Both the position numbers and the translations under genes were made by a program. 9,229 nucleotides of DNA from an uncultured Clostridia bacterium (lineage in GTDB: Bacteria > Bacillota > Clostridia > UMGS1883), in the NCBI GenBank assembly GCA_947624455.1, contig CANQKL010000059.1, positions 1 to 9,229 on the forward strand. The letters are read 5' to 3'. The notes beneath the pieces were generated by a model. The model saw only the letters and a list, made by a program, of their open reading frames with translations, was not told where the DNA came from and made no database searches. Shown in pieces: positions 1 through 5,704 of this stretch (position 1 is the first letter of the stretch; the number at the start of each line of letters is the position of its first letter).

Positions 1-1044
1 ATTAGCTACGGGGCCAAGGGCATGGCCTGGATAGCGGTCAGGCCCGACGGCGAGGTTTACTCCATACTTACGAAATATTTCTCCCAGGCGGATATCGACG
101 CTATACTCAAGCGCATGGACGCCGTACCCGGCGACTTCATCCTGTTCTGCGCCGACAAGCCCGCCACCGTTTACCGGACGCTGGGTTCCCTTCGCCTGGA
201 TCTTGGGGATATGCTGGGACTTCGGCCCAAGGACGAGTACAGATTCCTGTTCGTCACCGACTTCCCCCAGTTCGAGTGGAGCGACGAGGAGAACCGCTTC
301 ATGGCTATGCACCATCCCTTCACCATGCCCTATCCCGAGGATATACAGTACCTCGTCACCGACCCAGGCCGGGTCAGGGCGCAGGCCTACGACGTGGTAC
401 TCAACGGCATAGAGCTTGGCAGCGGCAGCATCCGTATCCACCGCAGCGACGTGCAGCAGAAGATGTTCGAGGCCCTGGGCTTTAGCGACGAGGAGATAGA
501 GAACCGCTTCGGCTTCATGGTCAACGCCTTCAAGTACGGCACCCCTCCCCACGGCGGCTTCGCCTTCGGATTGGACCGGCTGGTAATGATGCTGCTGGGC
601 GCCGACAGCCTGCGGGAGGTCATAGCTTTCCCCAAGATAAAGGACGCCTCCTGCCCCATGACCGGCGCGCCGGACTTTGTGGATCCCAAGCAGCTTGAGG
701 TTCTGCGGCTGGGCCAGGCTTTCGCCGAAGGCTCCTCCGCCGTGGGCGTAAAAAAGAAAAAAGGCCCGAAGATAGATGTGGAAAACGTGGCGAAGCTGGC
801 CCGGCTCAGCCTTTCCCCCGAGGAAAAGGCCGCTATGGCCAACGATATGGAGACTATAATCGGCTTCGCGAACCAGCTTTCGGAGGTGGACACCGGCGAC
901 GCTCAGGTCACGGCCCACGTCATCCCTCTGAGCAACGTGTTCCACGAGGATAAGCCGGTCAGCGAGTTTGACCGGGAGGCCATGCTGACCAACGCTCCCA
1001 CTCGAACCGACGCTTATGTGAGCGTACCCCGCGTGGTGGAATAA
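1..1044 (+). CDS. aspS-gatC: Aspartyl-tRNA synthetase fused to GatC (5' end missing)
   Basis: The frame is open from base 1, so the true start and the anticodon-binding and motif 1/2 regions lie outside the window. Residues below are counted from the ATG at 22. The first part is the C-terminal half of a bacterial-type class II AspRS: end of the GAD insert (about 1-70), FPQFEW and MHHPFTMP (about 81-103), ELGSGSIRIH (131-140), motif 3 GGFAFGLDR (178-186), and IAFPK (201-205). A lysine-rich linker (about 235-250) leads without a stop into GatC (IDVENVAKLARLSLS at 251-265, C-terminal AYVSVPRVVE). GatC holds GatA and GatB together in the amidotransferase. AspRS-GatC fusions are known in some bacteria. 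The fusion should couple charging of tRNA with Asp to its amidation. gatA and gatB follow directly. Identity is certain; only the missing 5' part limits the call. Confidence 0.96.
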   Translation: MSYGAKGMAWIAVRPDGEVYSILTKYFSQADIDAILKRMDAVPGDFILFCADKPATVYRTLGSLRLDLGDMLGLRPKDEYRFLFVTDFPQFEWSDEENRFMAMHHPFTMPYPEDIQYLVTDPGRVRAQAYDVVLNGIELGSGSIRIHRSDVQQKMFEALGFSDEEIENRFGFMVNAFKYGTPPHGGFAFGLDRLVMMLLGADSLREVIAFPKIKDASCPMTGAPDFVDPKQLEVLRLGQAFAEGSSAVGVKKKKGPKIDVENVAKLARLSLSPEEKAAMANDMETIIGFANQLSEVDTGDAQVTAHVIPLSNVFHEDKPVSEFDREAMLTNAPTRTDAYVSVPRVVE

Positions 1045-1048
1045 GGAG

Positions 1049-1074
1049 GGGCGCGGCAAAGGCCGCGCGCGCCC
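1049..1074 (+). other. GC-rich imperfect hairpin before gatA
   Basis: In the 82-base gap between the fusion gene and gatA, GGGCGCGGC (1049-1057) can pair with GCCGC plus GCGCCC (1062-1074), leaving a bulge of about two bases. Only TTTG follows, so it is a poor intrinsic terminator. It may be a stabilising or attenuating structure inside the operon mRNA. No promoter is visible in this gap. Confidence 0.35.
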
Positions 1075-1126
1075 TTTGTCCCGTTAGGATTTGCCGCTGT
1101 ACAGCGGAGGAATGGAGATCGAAACA

Positions 1127-2590
1127 ATGACTGATATAACCACAATGACCGTCGGTGAGCTGAGCCGGGCGATGGAGTCCGGCGAGCTTACCTCCCAGGA
1201 GGTCACCCGGAGCTATCTGGCCTCCATAGACGCAAACGACGAAAAAGTGAACGGCTACATAACCGTCACCGCCGACGCCGCCCTGGATGCGGCCCGGGCC
1301 GCGGACGACGCCCGCCGCCAGGGGGCCAAAGCCCCGCTTTTGGGCGTTCCGGCGGCTATAAAGGACAACATCTGTACCAAGGGGCTGAAAACGACCTGCG
1401 CCTCCAAGATGCTGGAAAATTTTGTACCCCCCTATAACGCCACAGTCATGGAAAAGCTGAATACTCAGGGCGTACCCGTGCTGGGCAAGGTGAACATGGA
1501 CGAATTTGCCATGGGTTCCTCCACGGAAAACAGCGCCTTTAAAATAACCCATAACCCCCGCTCCGCCGACCGGGTTCCCGGCGGCAGCAGCGGCGGCAGC
1601 GCGGCGGTAGTGGCCGCCAACGAGGCTCCCTTTGCCTTGGGCAGCGATACCGGCGGAAGCATCCGCCAGCCCGCGGCCTTCTGCGGAGTCGTGGGAATGA
1701 AGCCTACCTACGGTCGGGTATCCCGGTACGGACTGGTGGCCTTCGCTTCTTCGCTGGATCAGATCGGGCCTCTCACCAAGACGGTGGAGGACAACGCCCT
1801 TGTGCTGGGCGCGATCGCGGGCTACGACCCCCACGACGCTACCAGCGTCAACAATGAGTATCCCGACTTCGCCAGCGGGATAGGCCAGGGAGTGAAGGGG
1901 CTGAAAATAGCCCTTTTGAAGGAGTCCTTCGGCCAGGGGCTGAGCGGCGAGGTCAAGAGCGCGGTGCTGAACGCGGCCAAGGTCTTTGAAAAGCTGGGGG
2001 CGGAGATAGTGGAGCTTTCCATGCCCTCTCTGGACAAGGCCCTGCCGGCATACTACGTTATCAGCTCGGCCGAGGCCTCCAGCAATCTGGCCCGCTTCGA
2101 CGGCGTGCGCTACGGCTACCGCAGCGAAAAATACGACGATATCACCGAGCTTTACCAAAACAGCCGCAGCGAGGGCTTCGGTCCCGAGGTGAAGCGGCGG
2201 ATAATGCTGGGTACCTTCGCCCTGAGCAGCGGCTATTACGACGCCTACTACAAAAAGGCCCTGCAAATGCGCACTATAATAATGAAAGAATACGAGCGCT
2301 GCTTCCAGCGCTGCGACCTGATACTCTCCCCAGTGGCTCCGACAGTGGCCTACAAGATAGGCGAAAAGTCCCATAACCCGCTGGAAATGTATCTGGGCGA
2401 CATCTACACCGTCCCCGTGAACATCGGCGGCATACCCTCTCTGTCCATGCCCTGCGGCAGCGATTCCGAGGGGCTGCCCATCGGAATGCAGCTCATGGGC
2501 CGTCACTTTGACGAGGTGACGCTGTACCGGGCGGGCGCGGCCTATGAGGCCGAGCGGGGCGCCTGGCATCTGGAAAGGGGGGCTTTCTGA
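1127..2590 (+). CDS. gatA: Asp/Glu-tRNA amidotransferase subunit A
   Basis: This is the amidase-signature glutaminase subunit of GatCAB. It releases ammonia from glutamine and passes it to GatB to convert Asp-tRNA(Asn) or Glu-tRNA(Gln) to the amide form. From the ATG at 1127 the protein has 487 residues, close to the usual 485. With this start the Ser-cisSer-Lys triad falls at K79 (AAIKDN), S154 (PGGSSGGS) and S178 (SDTGGS), the same numbering as known for the Staphylococcus aureus enzyme. GGAG at 1114-1117 sits nine bases upstream. Earlier in-frame starts exist (TTG 1091, ATG 1112), but the family alignment does not support them; the ATG at 1112 is one base from its own GGAGG. The stop overlaps the gatB start by one base, which suggests translational coupling. 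Confidence 0.97.
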   Translation: MTDITTMTVGELSRAMESGELTSQEVTRSYLASIDANDEKVNGYITVTADAALDAARAADDARRQGAKAPLLGVPAAIKDNICTKGLKTTCASKMLENFVPPYNATVMEKLNTQGVPVLGKVNMDEFAMGSSTENSAFKITHNPRSADRVPGGSSGGSAAVVAANEAPFALGSDTGGSIRQPAAFCGVVGMKPTYGRVSRYGLVAFASSLDQIGPLTKTVEDNALVLGAIAGYDPHDATSVNNEYPDFASGIGQGVKGLKIALLKESFGQGLSGEVKSAVLNAAKVFEKLGAEIVELSMPSLDKALPAYYVISSAEASSNLARFDGVRYGYRSEKYDDITELYQNSRSEGFGPEVKRRIMLGTFALSSGYYDAYYKKALQMRTIIMKEYERCFQRCDLILSPVAPTVAYKIGEKSHNPLEMYLGDIYTVPVNIGGIPSLSMPCGSDSEGLPIGMQLMGRHFDEVTLYRAGAAYEAERGAWHLERGAF

Positions 2591-4023
2591 TGACATACAA
2601 GGGTTACGAAATGGTAATCGGTCTTGAGACACACGTGGAGCTAAAGACCGACACAAAAATATTCTGCTCCTGCCCCACCACCTTCGGGGCGGAGCCTAAC
2701 ACCCACGTCTGTCCGGTGTGCATGGGCTATCCCGGCACTCTGCCCGTTCTCAACGGCAAGGTGGTGGAATACGCCGTCAAGGCCGGTATGGCCACCAACT
2801 GCACAATCGCCCGGTATTCCAAGGAGGATCGCAAGAATTATTTCTACCCCGATCTGCCCAAGGCTTACCAGATATCCCAGTATGACCTGCCACTGTGCGA
2901 ACACGGCTGGCTGGACATTGAGAGCGAGACCGGCTCCAAGCGCATCGGCATAACCCGAATCCATATCGAGGAGGACGCCGGTAAGCTGATCCACGACGAC
3001 GAGCATGGCACCCTCATCGACTGCAACCGCTGCGGCGTGCCGCTGATAGAGATAGTTTCCGAGCCGGATATGCGCTCCGCCGAGGAGGCCGTGGCCTACC
3101 TGCGCAAGCTGCGGGCCATCATACTTTACACTGGGGTTTCCGACTGCAAGATGCAGGAGGGGTCGCTGCGCTGCGACGTGAACCTTTCCGTCCGCAAGGT
3201 GGGCGAGACTCAGTTCGGCACCAGGACGGAAATGAAAAACCTCAACTCCTTCCAGTTCATCGCCAAGGCCATCGAGTACGAGTTCAAGCGCCAGGTGGAC
3301 GCGGTGGAAAAGGGCGAGACAATAGTTCAGGAGACTCGCCGCTTTGACAGCGTCACCGGCAGAACCTCGGCCATGCGCTCTAAGGAGGACGCCAACGACT
3401 ACCGCTACTTCCCCGACCCCGACCTGCCGCCCATCATTATGAGCGAGGAGGAGCTGGAGCGGCTGCGCGGCCAGATCCCCGCCCTGCCCGACCAGCGCAA
3501 GGAGGAGTATGTGCAAAAGTACGGCCTCAGCTCCTACAACGGCGAGATGCTCACCGGTCAGGTGGAGATAGCCGACTACTTTGAGGCCGGGGCGAAGCTG
3601 ACCAAGCATCCCAAGGTACTTGGCAACCTGATAATTTCCGAAATTTTCCGCCTGCTGCCCCAGGACAGCGTCGATATCCCCATTTCCGCCGAAAATATGG
3701 CTAAGATAGCCGATATGTGCGGCGACGGCCTTATAAACAGCGGCACCGCCAAAAAGCTGGTGTCCCGTCTGTGGGAGGAGGACGCCGACCCCGCCGAAAT
3801 CGTGGAGCGGGAGGGCCTTGGTCAGATAAACGACCGTGAAAGCCTCGCCTCCATCGTTGCCGAAGTCATAGCCAAAAATCCCAAGAGCATCGACGACTTC
3901 CGCAAGGGCAAGCTCCAGGCCGTCAAGGCCCTCATGGGTCAGGCTATGGGCCGAACCGCCGGACGGGGCAATCCCAACCTTATCCAGGAGATACTGGACG
4001 CCGAGCTGGAGAAGCTGAAATAA
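2590..4023 (+). CDS. gatB: Asp/Glu-tRNA amidotransferase subunit B
   Basis: This is the tRNA-binding kinase/transamidase subunit of GatCAB. It phosphorylates the misacylated Asp or Glu with ATP and amidates it with ammonia from GatA. The 477 residues are full length. Visible signatures are IGLETHVEL (10-18), a Cys-x-Cys and Cys-x2-Cys pair (C26/C28, C41/C44) typical of zinc-carrying GatB forms, DRKNYFYPDLPKAYQ (80-94), MQEGSLRCDVN (188-198) and YRYFPDPDLPP (271-281). A helical domain and the YqeY-like tRNA-binding tail follow, ending in GRGNPNLIQEILDAELEKLK. The ATG shares its A with the gatA stop (TGATG). AAAGGGGGG lies about seven bases upstream. No convincing terminator follows, so the operon may read on into the next gene. 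Confidence 0.97.
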   Translation: MTYKGYEMVIGLETHVELKTDTKIFCSCPTTFGAEPNTHVCPVCMGYPGTLPVLNGKVVEYAVKAGMATNCTIARYSKEDRKNYFYPDLPKAYQISQYDLPLCEHGWLDIESETGSKRIGITRIHIEEDAGKLIHDDEHGTLIDCNRCGVPLIEIVSEPDMRSAEEAVAYLRKLRAIILYTGVSDCKMQEGSLRCDVNLSVRKVGETQFGTRTEMKNLNSFQFIAKAIEYEFKRQVDAVEKGETIVQETRRFDSVTGRTSAMRSKEDANDYRYFPDPDLPPIIMSEEELERLRGQIPALPDQRKEEYVQKYGLSSYNGEMLTGQVEIADYFEAGAKLTKHPKVLGNLIISEIFRLLPQDSVDIPISAENMAKIADMCGDGLINSGTAKKLVSRLWEEDADPAEIVEREGLGQINDRESLASIVAEVIAKNPKSIDDFRKGKLQAVKALMGQAMGRTAGRGNPNLIQEILDAELEKLK

Positions 4024-4078
4024 TGAGAAAAATGTCCCAGGTTTGCACTTTTTGGCAAAAATAATTGCGAAAAAAGTA

Positions 4079-4107
4079 TTGACTATTGCATAAAAATATG
4101 ATATAAT
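4079..4107 (+). promoter_or_regulatory. Sigma-A promoter, extended -10, for the sugar transferase
   Basis: TTGACT (4079-4084) and TATAAT (4102-4107) are separated by 17 bases. TG at 4099-4100 forms an extended -10 (TGaTATAAT). The start of transcription should be near 4114. The leader of about 57 bases contains a small hairpin, CGACA (4127-4131) with TGTCG (4140-4144) and an eight-base loop. The surrounding sequence is markedly AT-rich compared with the flanking genes. Confidence 0.85.
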
Positions 4108-4170
4108 ACTTCCACAATTCAAAATGCGACAATTTTTCCTGTCGTAAATCCCTAATGAGGAGGGCCAGAG

Positions 4171-4872
4171 GTGGTGCCGGAAATAAATACGACGCTTAAT
4201 AACGCCAGTCAAAGCTTCCCGGCCCAGCAGAGGGAGCTGCTCGACAGCGAGGCTGTCAGGGCGAACAAGGCCTATCTGGTACTCAAGCGTCTGTTTGATA
4301 TAGCCGCGTCGCTGACCGCGCTGGTCGTGCTCAGCCCGCTGTTTATAGTGGTAGCTTTGATAATTTTTATAGACGATCCCCATGGCAGCCCCTTTTATTC
4401 TCAGCTGAGAGTGGGCAGGAACGGGCGGCTTTTCCGGTTCTGGAAGTTCCGCTCCATGGTTGTCAACGCCGACGCGCTGAGGGCGGAGCTGGAGGATCGG
4501 AATGAGAAGGACGGTCCGGTTTTCAAGATAAAGGACGATCCCCGCATAACGAGGGTGGGCCGTTTTATCCGGCGAACCTCCATTGACGAGCTGCCCCAGC
4601 TGTGGAACGTGCTGAAGGGCGATATGAGCGTAGTCGGCCCCCGGCCCCCGCTTCCCAAGGAGACGGAGGTCTATGGCGATTACGAGCGTCAGCGTCTTTT
4701 GGTCACTCCCGGACTCACCTGTTACTGGCAGGTCTGCCCTCACCGTGACGATGTGGGTTTTGACGACTGGGTGGATATGGACATCCAGTACATACGGGAC
4801 CGTGGGATATTGGTGGATATAAAGCTGATATTGGAAACCATAGCCGTGGTGTTCACAGGTCAGGGCAGTTGA
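4171..4872 (+). CDS. Monotopic phosphoglycosyl transferase (bacterial sugar transferase)
   Basis: The gene encodes 233 residues. Members of this family move a sugar-1-phosphate from a nucleotide sugar to undecaprenyl phosphate, starting a surface glycan on the inner face of the membrane. After a polar N-terminus of about 32 residues comes one hydrophobic helix (about 35-68) with the LSPLF proline expected of the re-entrant membrane segment. Then come the amphipathic KFRSM segment (92-96), DDPRITRVG (122-130), the catalytic Asp-Glu pair D139-E140 before LPQLWNVLKGDMSVVGPRP, and PGLTCYWQ near 170-177. The size fits the small, single-domain class rather than the large WbaP type. Adjacent GTG codons at 4171 and 4174 are both possible starts; GGAGGG is at 4159-4164. 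The gene stands alone with its own promoter. Its sugar cannot be told from sequence; a role in the wall polymer bound by the nearby S-layer protein is only inferred from position. Confidence 0.92.
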   Translation: MVPEINTTLNNASQSFPAQQRELLDSEAVRANKAYLVLKRLFDIAASLTALVVLSPLFIVVALIIFIDDPHGSPFYSQLRVGRNGRLFRFWKFRSMVVNADALRAELEDRNEKDGPVFKIKDDPRITRVGRFIRRTSIDELPQLWNVLKGDMSVVGPRPPLPKETEVYGDYERQRLLVTPGLTCYWQVCPHRDDVGFDDWVDMDIQYIRDRGILVDIKLILETIAVVFTGQGS

Positions 4873-4896
4873 TATATTAATAAATATAGTAAAAAG

Positions 4897-4922
4897 ACAG
4901 GCGCACCGAAAGGTGCGCCTGT
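4897..4922. terminator. Bidirectional intrinsic terminator
   Basis: ACAGGCGCACC (4897-4907) and GGTGCGCCTGT (4912-4922) form a perfect 11-bp stem closed by a GAAA tetraloop. A run of A (4891-4895) precedes it. On the minus strand this reads CTTTTT after the stem, so termination should be better for leftward transcripts than for rightward ones, which have only TTTG. It lies between the convergent sugar transferase gene and the minus-strand spoVM-like module. Confidence 0.85.
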
Positions 4923-4951
4923 TTGAACGATACCCGCGTTGCGTCCGCGAA

Positions 4952-4988
4952 CAAAAACGGAACCCATAAATGCCGCATTTGCGGTTCC
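4952..4988 (-). terminator. Intrinsic terminator after the spoVM-like gene
   Basis: Read on the minus strand, GGAACC (4988-4983) pairs with GGTTCC (4964-4959). Inside it, AAATG pairs with CATTT around a three-base loop. The stem is followed by GTTTTTG (T-run 4957-4953). It begins about 40 bases past the spoVM-like stop, so the small operon probably ends here, with the hairpin at 4897-4922 as a backup. Confidence 0.6.
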
Positions 4989-5000
4989 CTTCCCTCCGTA

Positions 5001-5023
5001 GGGCGCGCATTGTGCGTCCGCCC
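5001..5023. repeat. GC-rich imperfect palindrome downstream of spoVM
   Basis: GGGCGCGCA (5001-5009), a TTG loop, and TGCG-TC-CGCCC (5013-5023) form nine pairs with a two-base bulge. The shape, including the CCGTA just before it, resembles dispersed intergenic palindromes that I recall from gut clostridial genomes. A single copy in this window cannot establish that it is repetitive. It falls just past the spoVM-like stop and could protect that mRNA 3' end. Confidence 0.35.
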
Positions 5024-5026
5024 CGG

Positions 5027-5095
5027 TCAAACTTTAAGAAAGATTTTAGCCAGCGAGTTAAGTATCTTTGGCAATCGGAACACAAACACCTTCAC
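5027..5095 (-). CDS. spoVM: SpoVM-like spore coat morphogenesis micropeptide
   Basis: This is a 22-codon ORF with a GTG start. The product is a cationic amphipathic peptide with K2, R7-L8-P9-K10, L12, K17 and L20. Against the 26-residue Bacillus subtilis SpoVM as I recall it, K2, the L-P-K at 8-10, L12 and L20 fall in the same positions, and most other residues are conservative. In that family Pro9 and the amphipathic helix read forespore membrane curvature, and the N-terminus recruits SpoIVA to start coat assembly. The start is fixed: the frame is closed by TGA upstream, and GGAGGTGAT (5109-5101 on the minus strand) places GGAGG nine bases from the GTG. That site overlaps the last codons of the upstream 55-residue gene. 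A terminator follows. It is four residues shorter than the Bacillus form. The assignment rests on pattern and context, not on a search. Confidence 0.75.
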   Translation of the reverse strand: MKVFVFRLPKILNSLAKIFLKV

Positions 5096-5101
5096 GCACC
5101 A

Positions 5102-5269
5102 TCACCTCCGCAGCGTGATTATACCCAGGACTATGATGAGGCCGCCCTCGATGACCGCGAGCAGCGTCACCGGCAAGATCATCGCGGTGAATACCCCCAG
5201 CACAAAGGCCAGCATCCCTAATCCCAGCGGGCTGAAGCCTTTTCCGCACCCAGGCGGCCGTCTGCCCAT
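5102..5269 (-). CDS. 55-residue two-helix membrane protein
   Basis: I do not recognise a named family. From the ATG at 5269 the protein begins MGRRPPGCGKGF, a basic glycine-rich N-terminus with one cysteine (C8). Two hydrophobic stretches follow (about 15-35 and 36-53), joined at P33-V-T35. A conserved-looking acidic residue, E41, sits inside the second helix, and the protein ends in R54-R55. A farther ATG at 5287 is in frame, but the bases just after it are AAAGGAGG, an ideal ribosome-binding site seven bases from 5269, so the inner start is chosen. The spoVM-like gene begins seven bases after its stop and uses a ribosome-binding site inside its last codons, so the two are probably co-translated and may share a sporulation or membrane role. 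That role is inferred from position only. Confidence 0.7.
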   Translation of the reverse strand: MGRRPPGCGKGFSPLGLGMLAFVLGVFTAMILPVTLLAVIEGGLIIVLGIITLRR

Positions 5270-5445
5270 CGTAACGCCTCCTTTCATATGACTTAGGCGC
5301 TTTCCCCGCGCCCCGTTAAATTCCCGGCGGGAACGTCTTTCGCCCGGTTGTTGACGCTTTTATACTTTATATTACGCCAAGGCGGGCGTTTTGGTGAATA
5401 ATGGGGCGATAATATTAAGGCTTTGTTACAAAACGAAAAAATATA

Positions 5446-5474
5446 TTGACTTTTTTTATTTTATTGTGTAGAAT
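5446..5474 (+). promoter_or_regulatory. S-layer promoter P1 (sigma-A)
   Basis: TTGACT (5446-5451) and TAGAAT (5469-5474) have the ideal 17-base spacing, and the spacer is almost pure T/A. Transcription should start near 5481, giving a leader of about 224 bases that runs through P2. The sequence before the -35 is A-rich (5431-5441), which could act as an UP element. Confidence 0.8.
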
Positions 5475-5491
5475 TCAAGTATACCAATGAT

Positions 5492-5507
5492 CGGAGCTAT
5501 GGCTCCG
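5492..5507 (+). other. 5'-end hairpin on the P1 transcript
   Basis: CGGAGC (5492-5497) and GCTCCG (5502-5507) form a perfect six-pair stem with a TATG loop. It starts about 11 bases from the predicted P1 start. A hairpin this close to the 5' end commonly protects highly expressed messages from decay. That role is inferred here. Confidence 0.55.
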
Positions 5508-5546
5508 GCGCCGGTAGTCAGGGCCAAGGCGAAGGATCGAGGATTT

Positions 5547-5567
5547 TTACATTTGCGTTACATTTGC
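5547..5567 (+). repeat. Direct repeat, 11-bp period, upstream of P2
   Basis: TTACATTTGC occurs at 5547-5556 and again at 5558-5567, separated by one G. The period of 11 bases puts both copies on the same face of the helix, and the second ends ten bases before the P2 -35. The spacing and TTACA core resemble the direct-repeat sites bound by OmpR/PhoB-family response regulators such as PhoP. The two perfect copies are seen directly; the regulator is a guess. Confidence 0.55.
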
Positions 5568-5577
5568 CGAAAACCTA

Positions 5578-5606
5578 TTGACGAACGGGGCCGTGGATGC
5601 TATAAT
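5578..5606 (+). promoter_or_regulatory. S-layer promoter P2 (sigma-A, extended -10)
   Basis: TTGACG (5578-5583) and TATAAT (5601-5606) are 17 bases apart, with TG at 5598-5599 giving an extended -10. The predicted start is near 5613, leaving a leader of about 92 bases. It is near-consensus, as expected for one of the most abundant proteins in an S-layered cell. A second promoter, P1, lies 132 bases upstream. Confidence 0.85.
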
Positions 5607-5624
5607 TCCGATAGGAGCCCGGGA

Positions 5625-5695
5625 GGGCCCCGGTGCGCGGCGTGGAGAGGCCGCGGGCCGAAAACCCAGCTCTCCGAAAAATAAAATTTAGGAGG
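5625..5695 (+). promoter_or_regulatory. Structured S-layer leader and ribosome-binding site
   Basis: GGCCC (5626-5630) and GCGGC (5637-5641) can pair with GCCGC (5650-5654) and GGGCC (5655-5659). The loop contains GGAGAG (5644-5649), which is complementary to CTCTCC (5670-5675). The same CTCTCC can pair, with four Watson-Crick pairs and one G-T, with the ribosome-binding site AGGAGG (5690-5695). That site lies nine bases from the ATG. An AT-rich, unpaired stretch (5677-5690) precedes it. The elements allow alternative folds; which one forms is unknown. Confidence 0.5.
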
Positions 5696-5704
5696 ATTTG
5701 AGAC

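Larger units (their letters stand above)
5270..5704. promoter_or_regulatory. Divergent control region between the spoVM module and the S-layer gene
   Basis: These 435 bases hold no credible gene. The right half carries the S-layer promoters and leader, listed separately. The left half (5288-5445) must hold the leftward promoter. The best candidate I can see is TTCACC (5398-5393) with TAATAT (5374-5369), an 18-base spacing, and it is weak. I looked for a sigma-E style -10 (CATAC type), as B. subtilis spoVM uses, and did not find a clean one. A rightward stem ACGCC/GGCGT (5374-5389) followed by TTTT is too short to call a terminator. Confidence 0.5.

Noticed and set aside
1091..1126. Upstream TTG and ATG starts that would extend GatA by 12 or 5 residues
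   Set aside because: Only the ATG at 1127 places the catalytic residues at K79, S154 and S178, and it has correctly spaced GGAG.
959..2656. A 565-codon minus-strand frame opposite gatA
   Set aside because: It is codon-aligned antisense of a certain gene. It has no start context and the sequence resembles no protein family.
4024..4078. A/T-rich near-palindrome after gatB as a terminator
   Set aside because: TTTTTGGCAAAAA leaves no room for a loop and there is no GC stem, so it cannot be an intrinsic terminator.
2641..5085. An 814-codon minus-strand frame opposite gatB and the sugar transferase
   Set aside because: It is again antisense and codon-aligned with gatB. It crosses two hairpin terminators, a promoter and the spoVM-like ORF.
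5058..5249. A 63-codon minus-strand frame overlapping the 55-residue gene
   Set aside because: It is out of frame with the hydrophobic protein and lacks a ribosome-binding site. Its arginine/histidine-rich sequence is typical of a shadow frame.
4923..5291. A 122-codon plus-strand frame between the sugar transferase and the S-layer region, with a CRIC-type cysteine pair
   Set aside because: It starts inside a terminator and runs antisense to the 55-residue gene and spoVM, which have proper ribosome-binding sites. The cysteines come from the terminator hairpin sequence.
5487..5684. A 65-codon plus-strand frame in the S-layer leader, a possible leader peptide
   Set aside because: It has no ribosome-binding site. 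It spans the P2 promoter and the GC hairpins, and its composition is that of untranslated GC-rich DNA.
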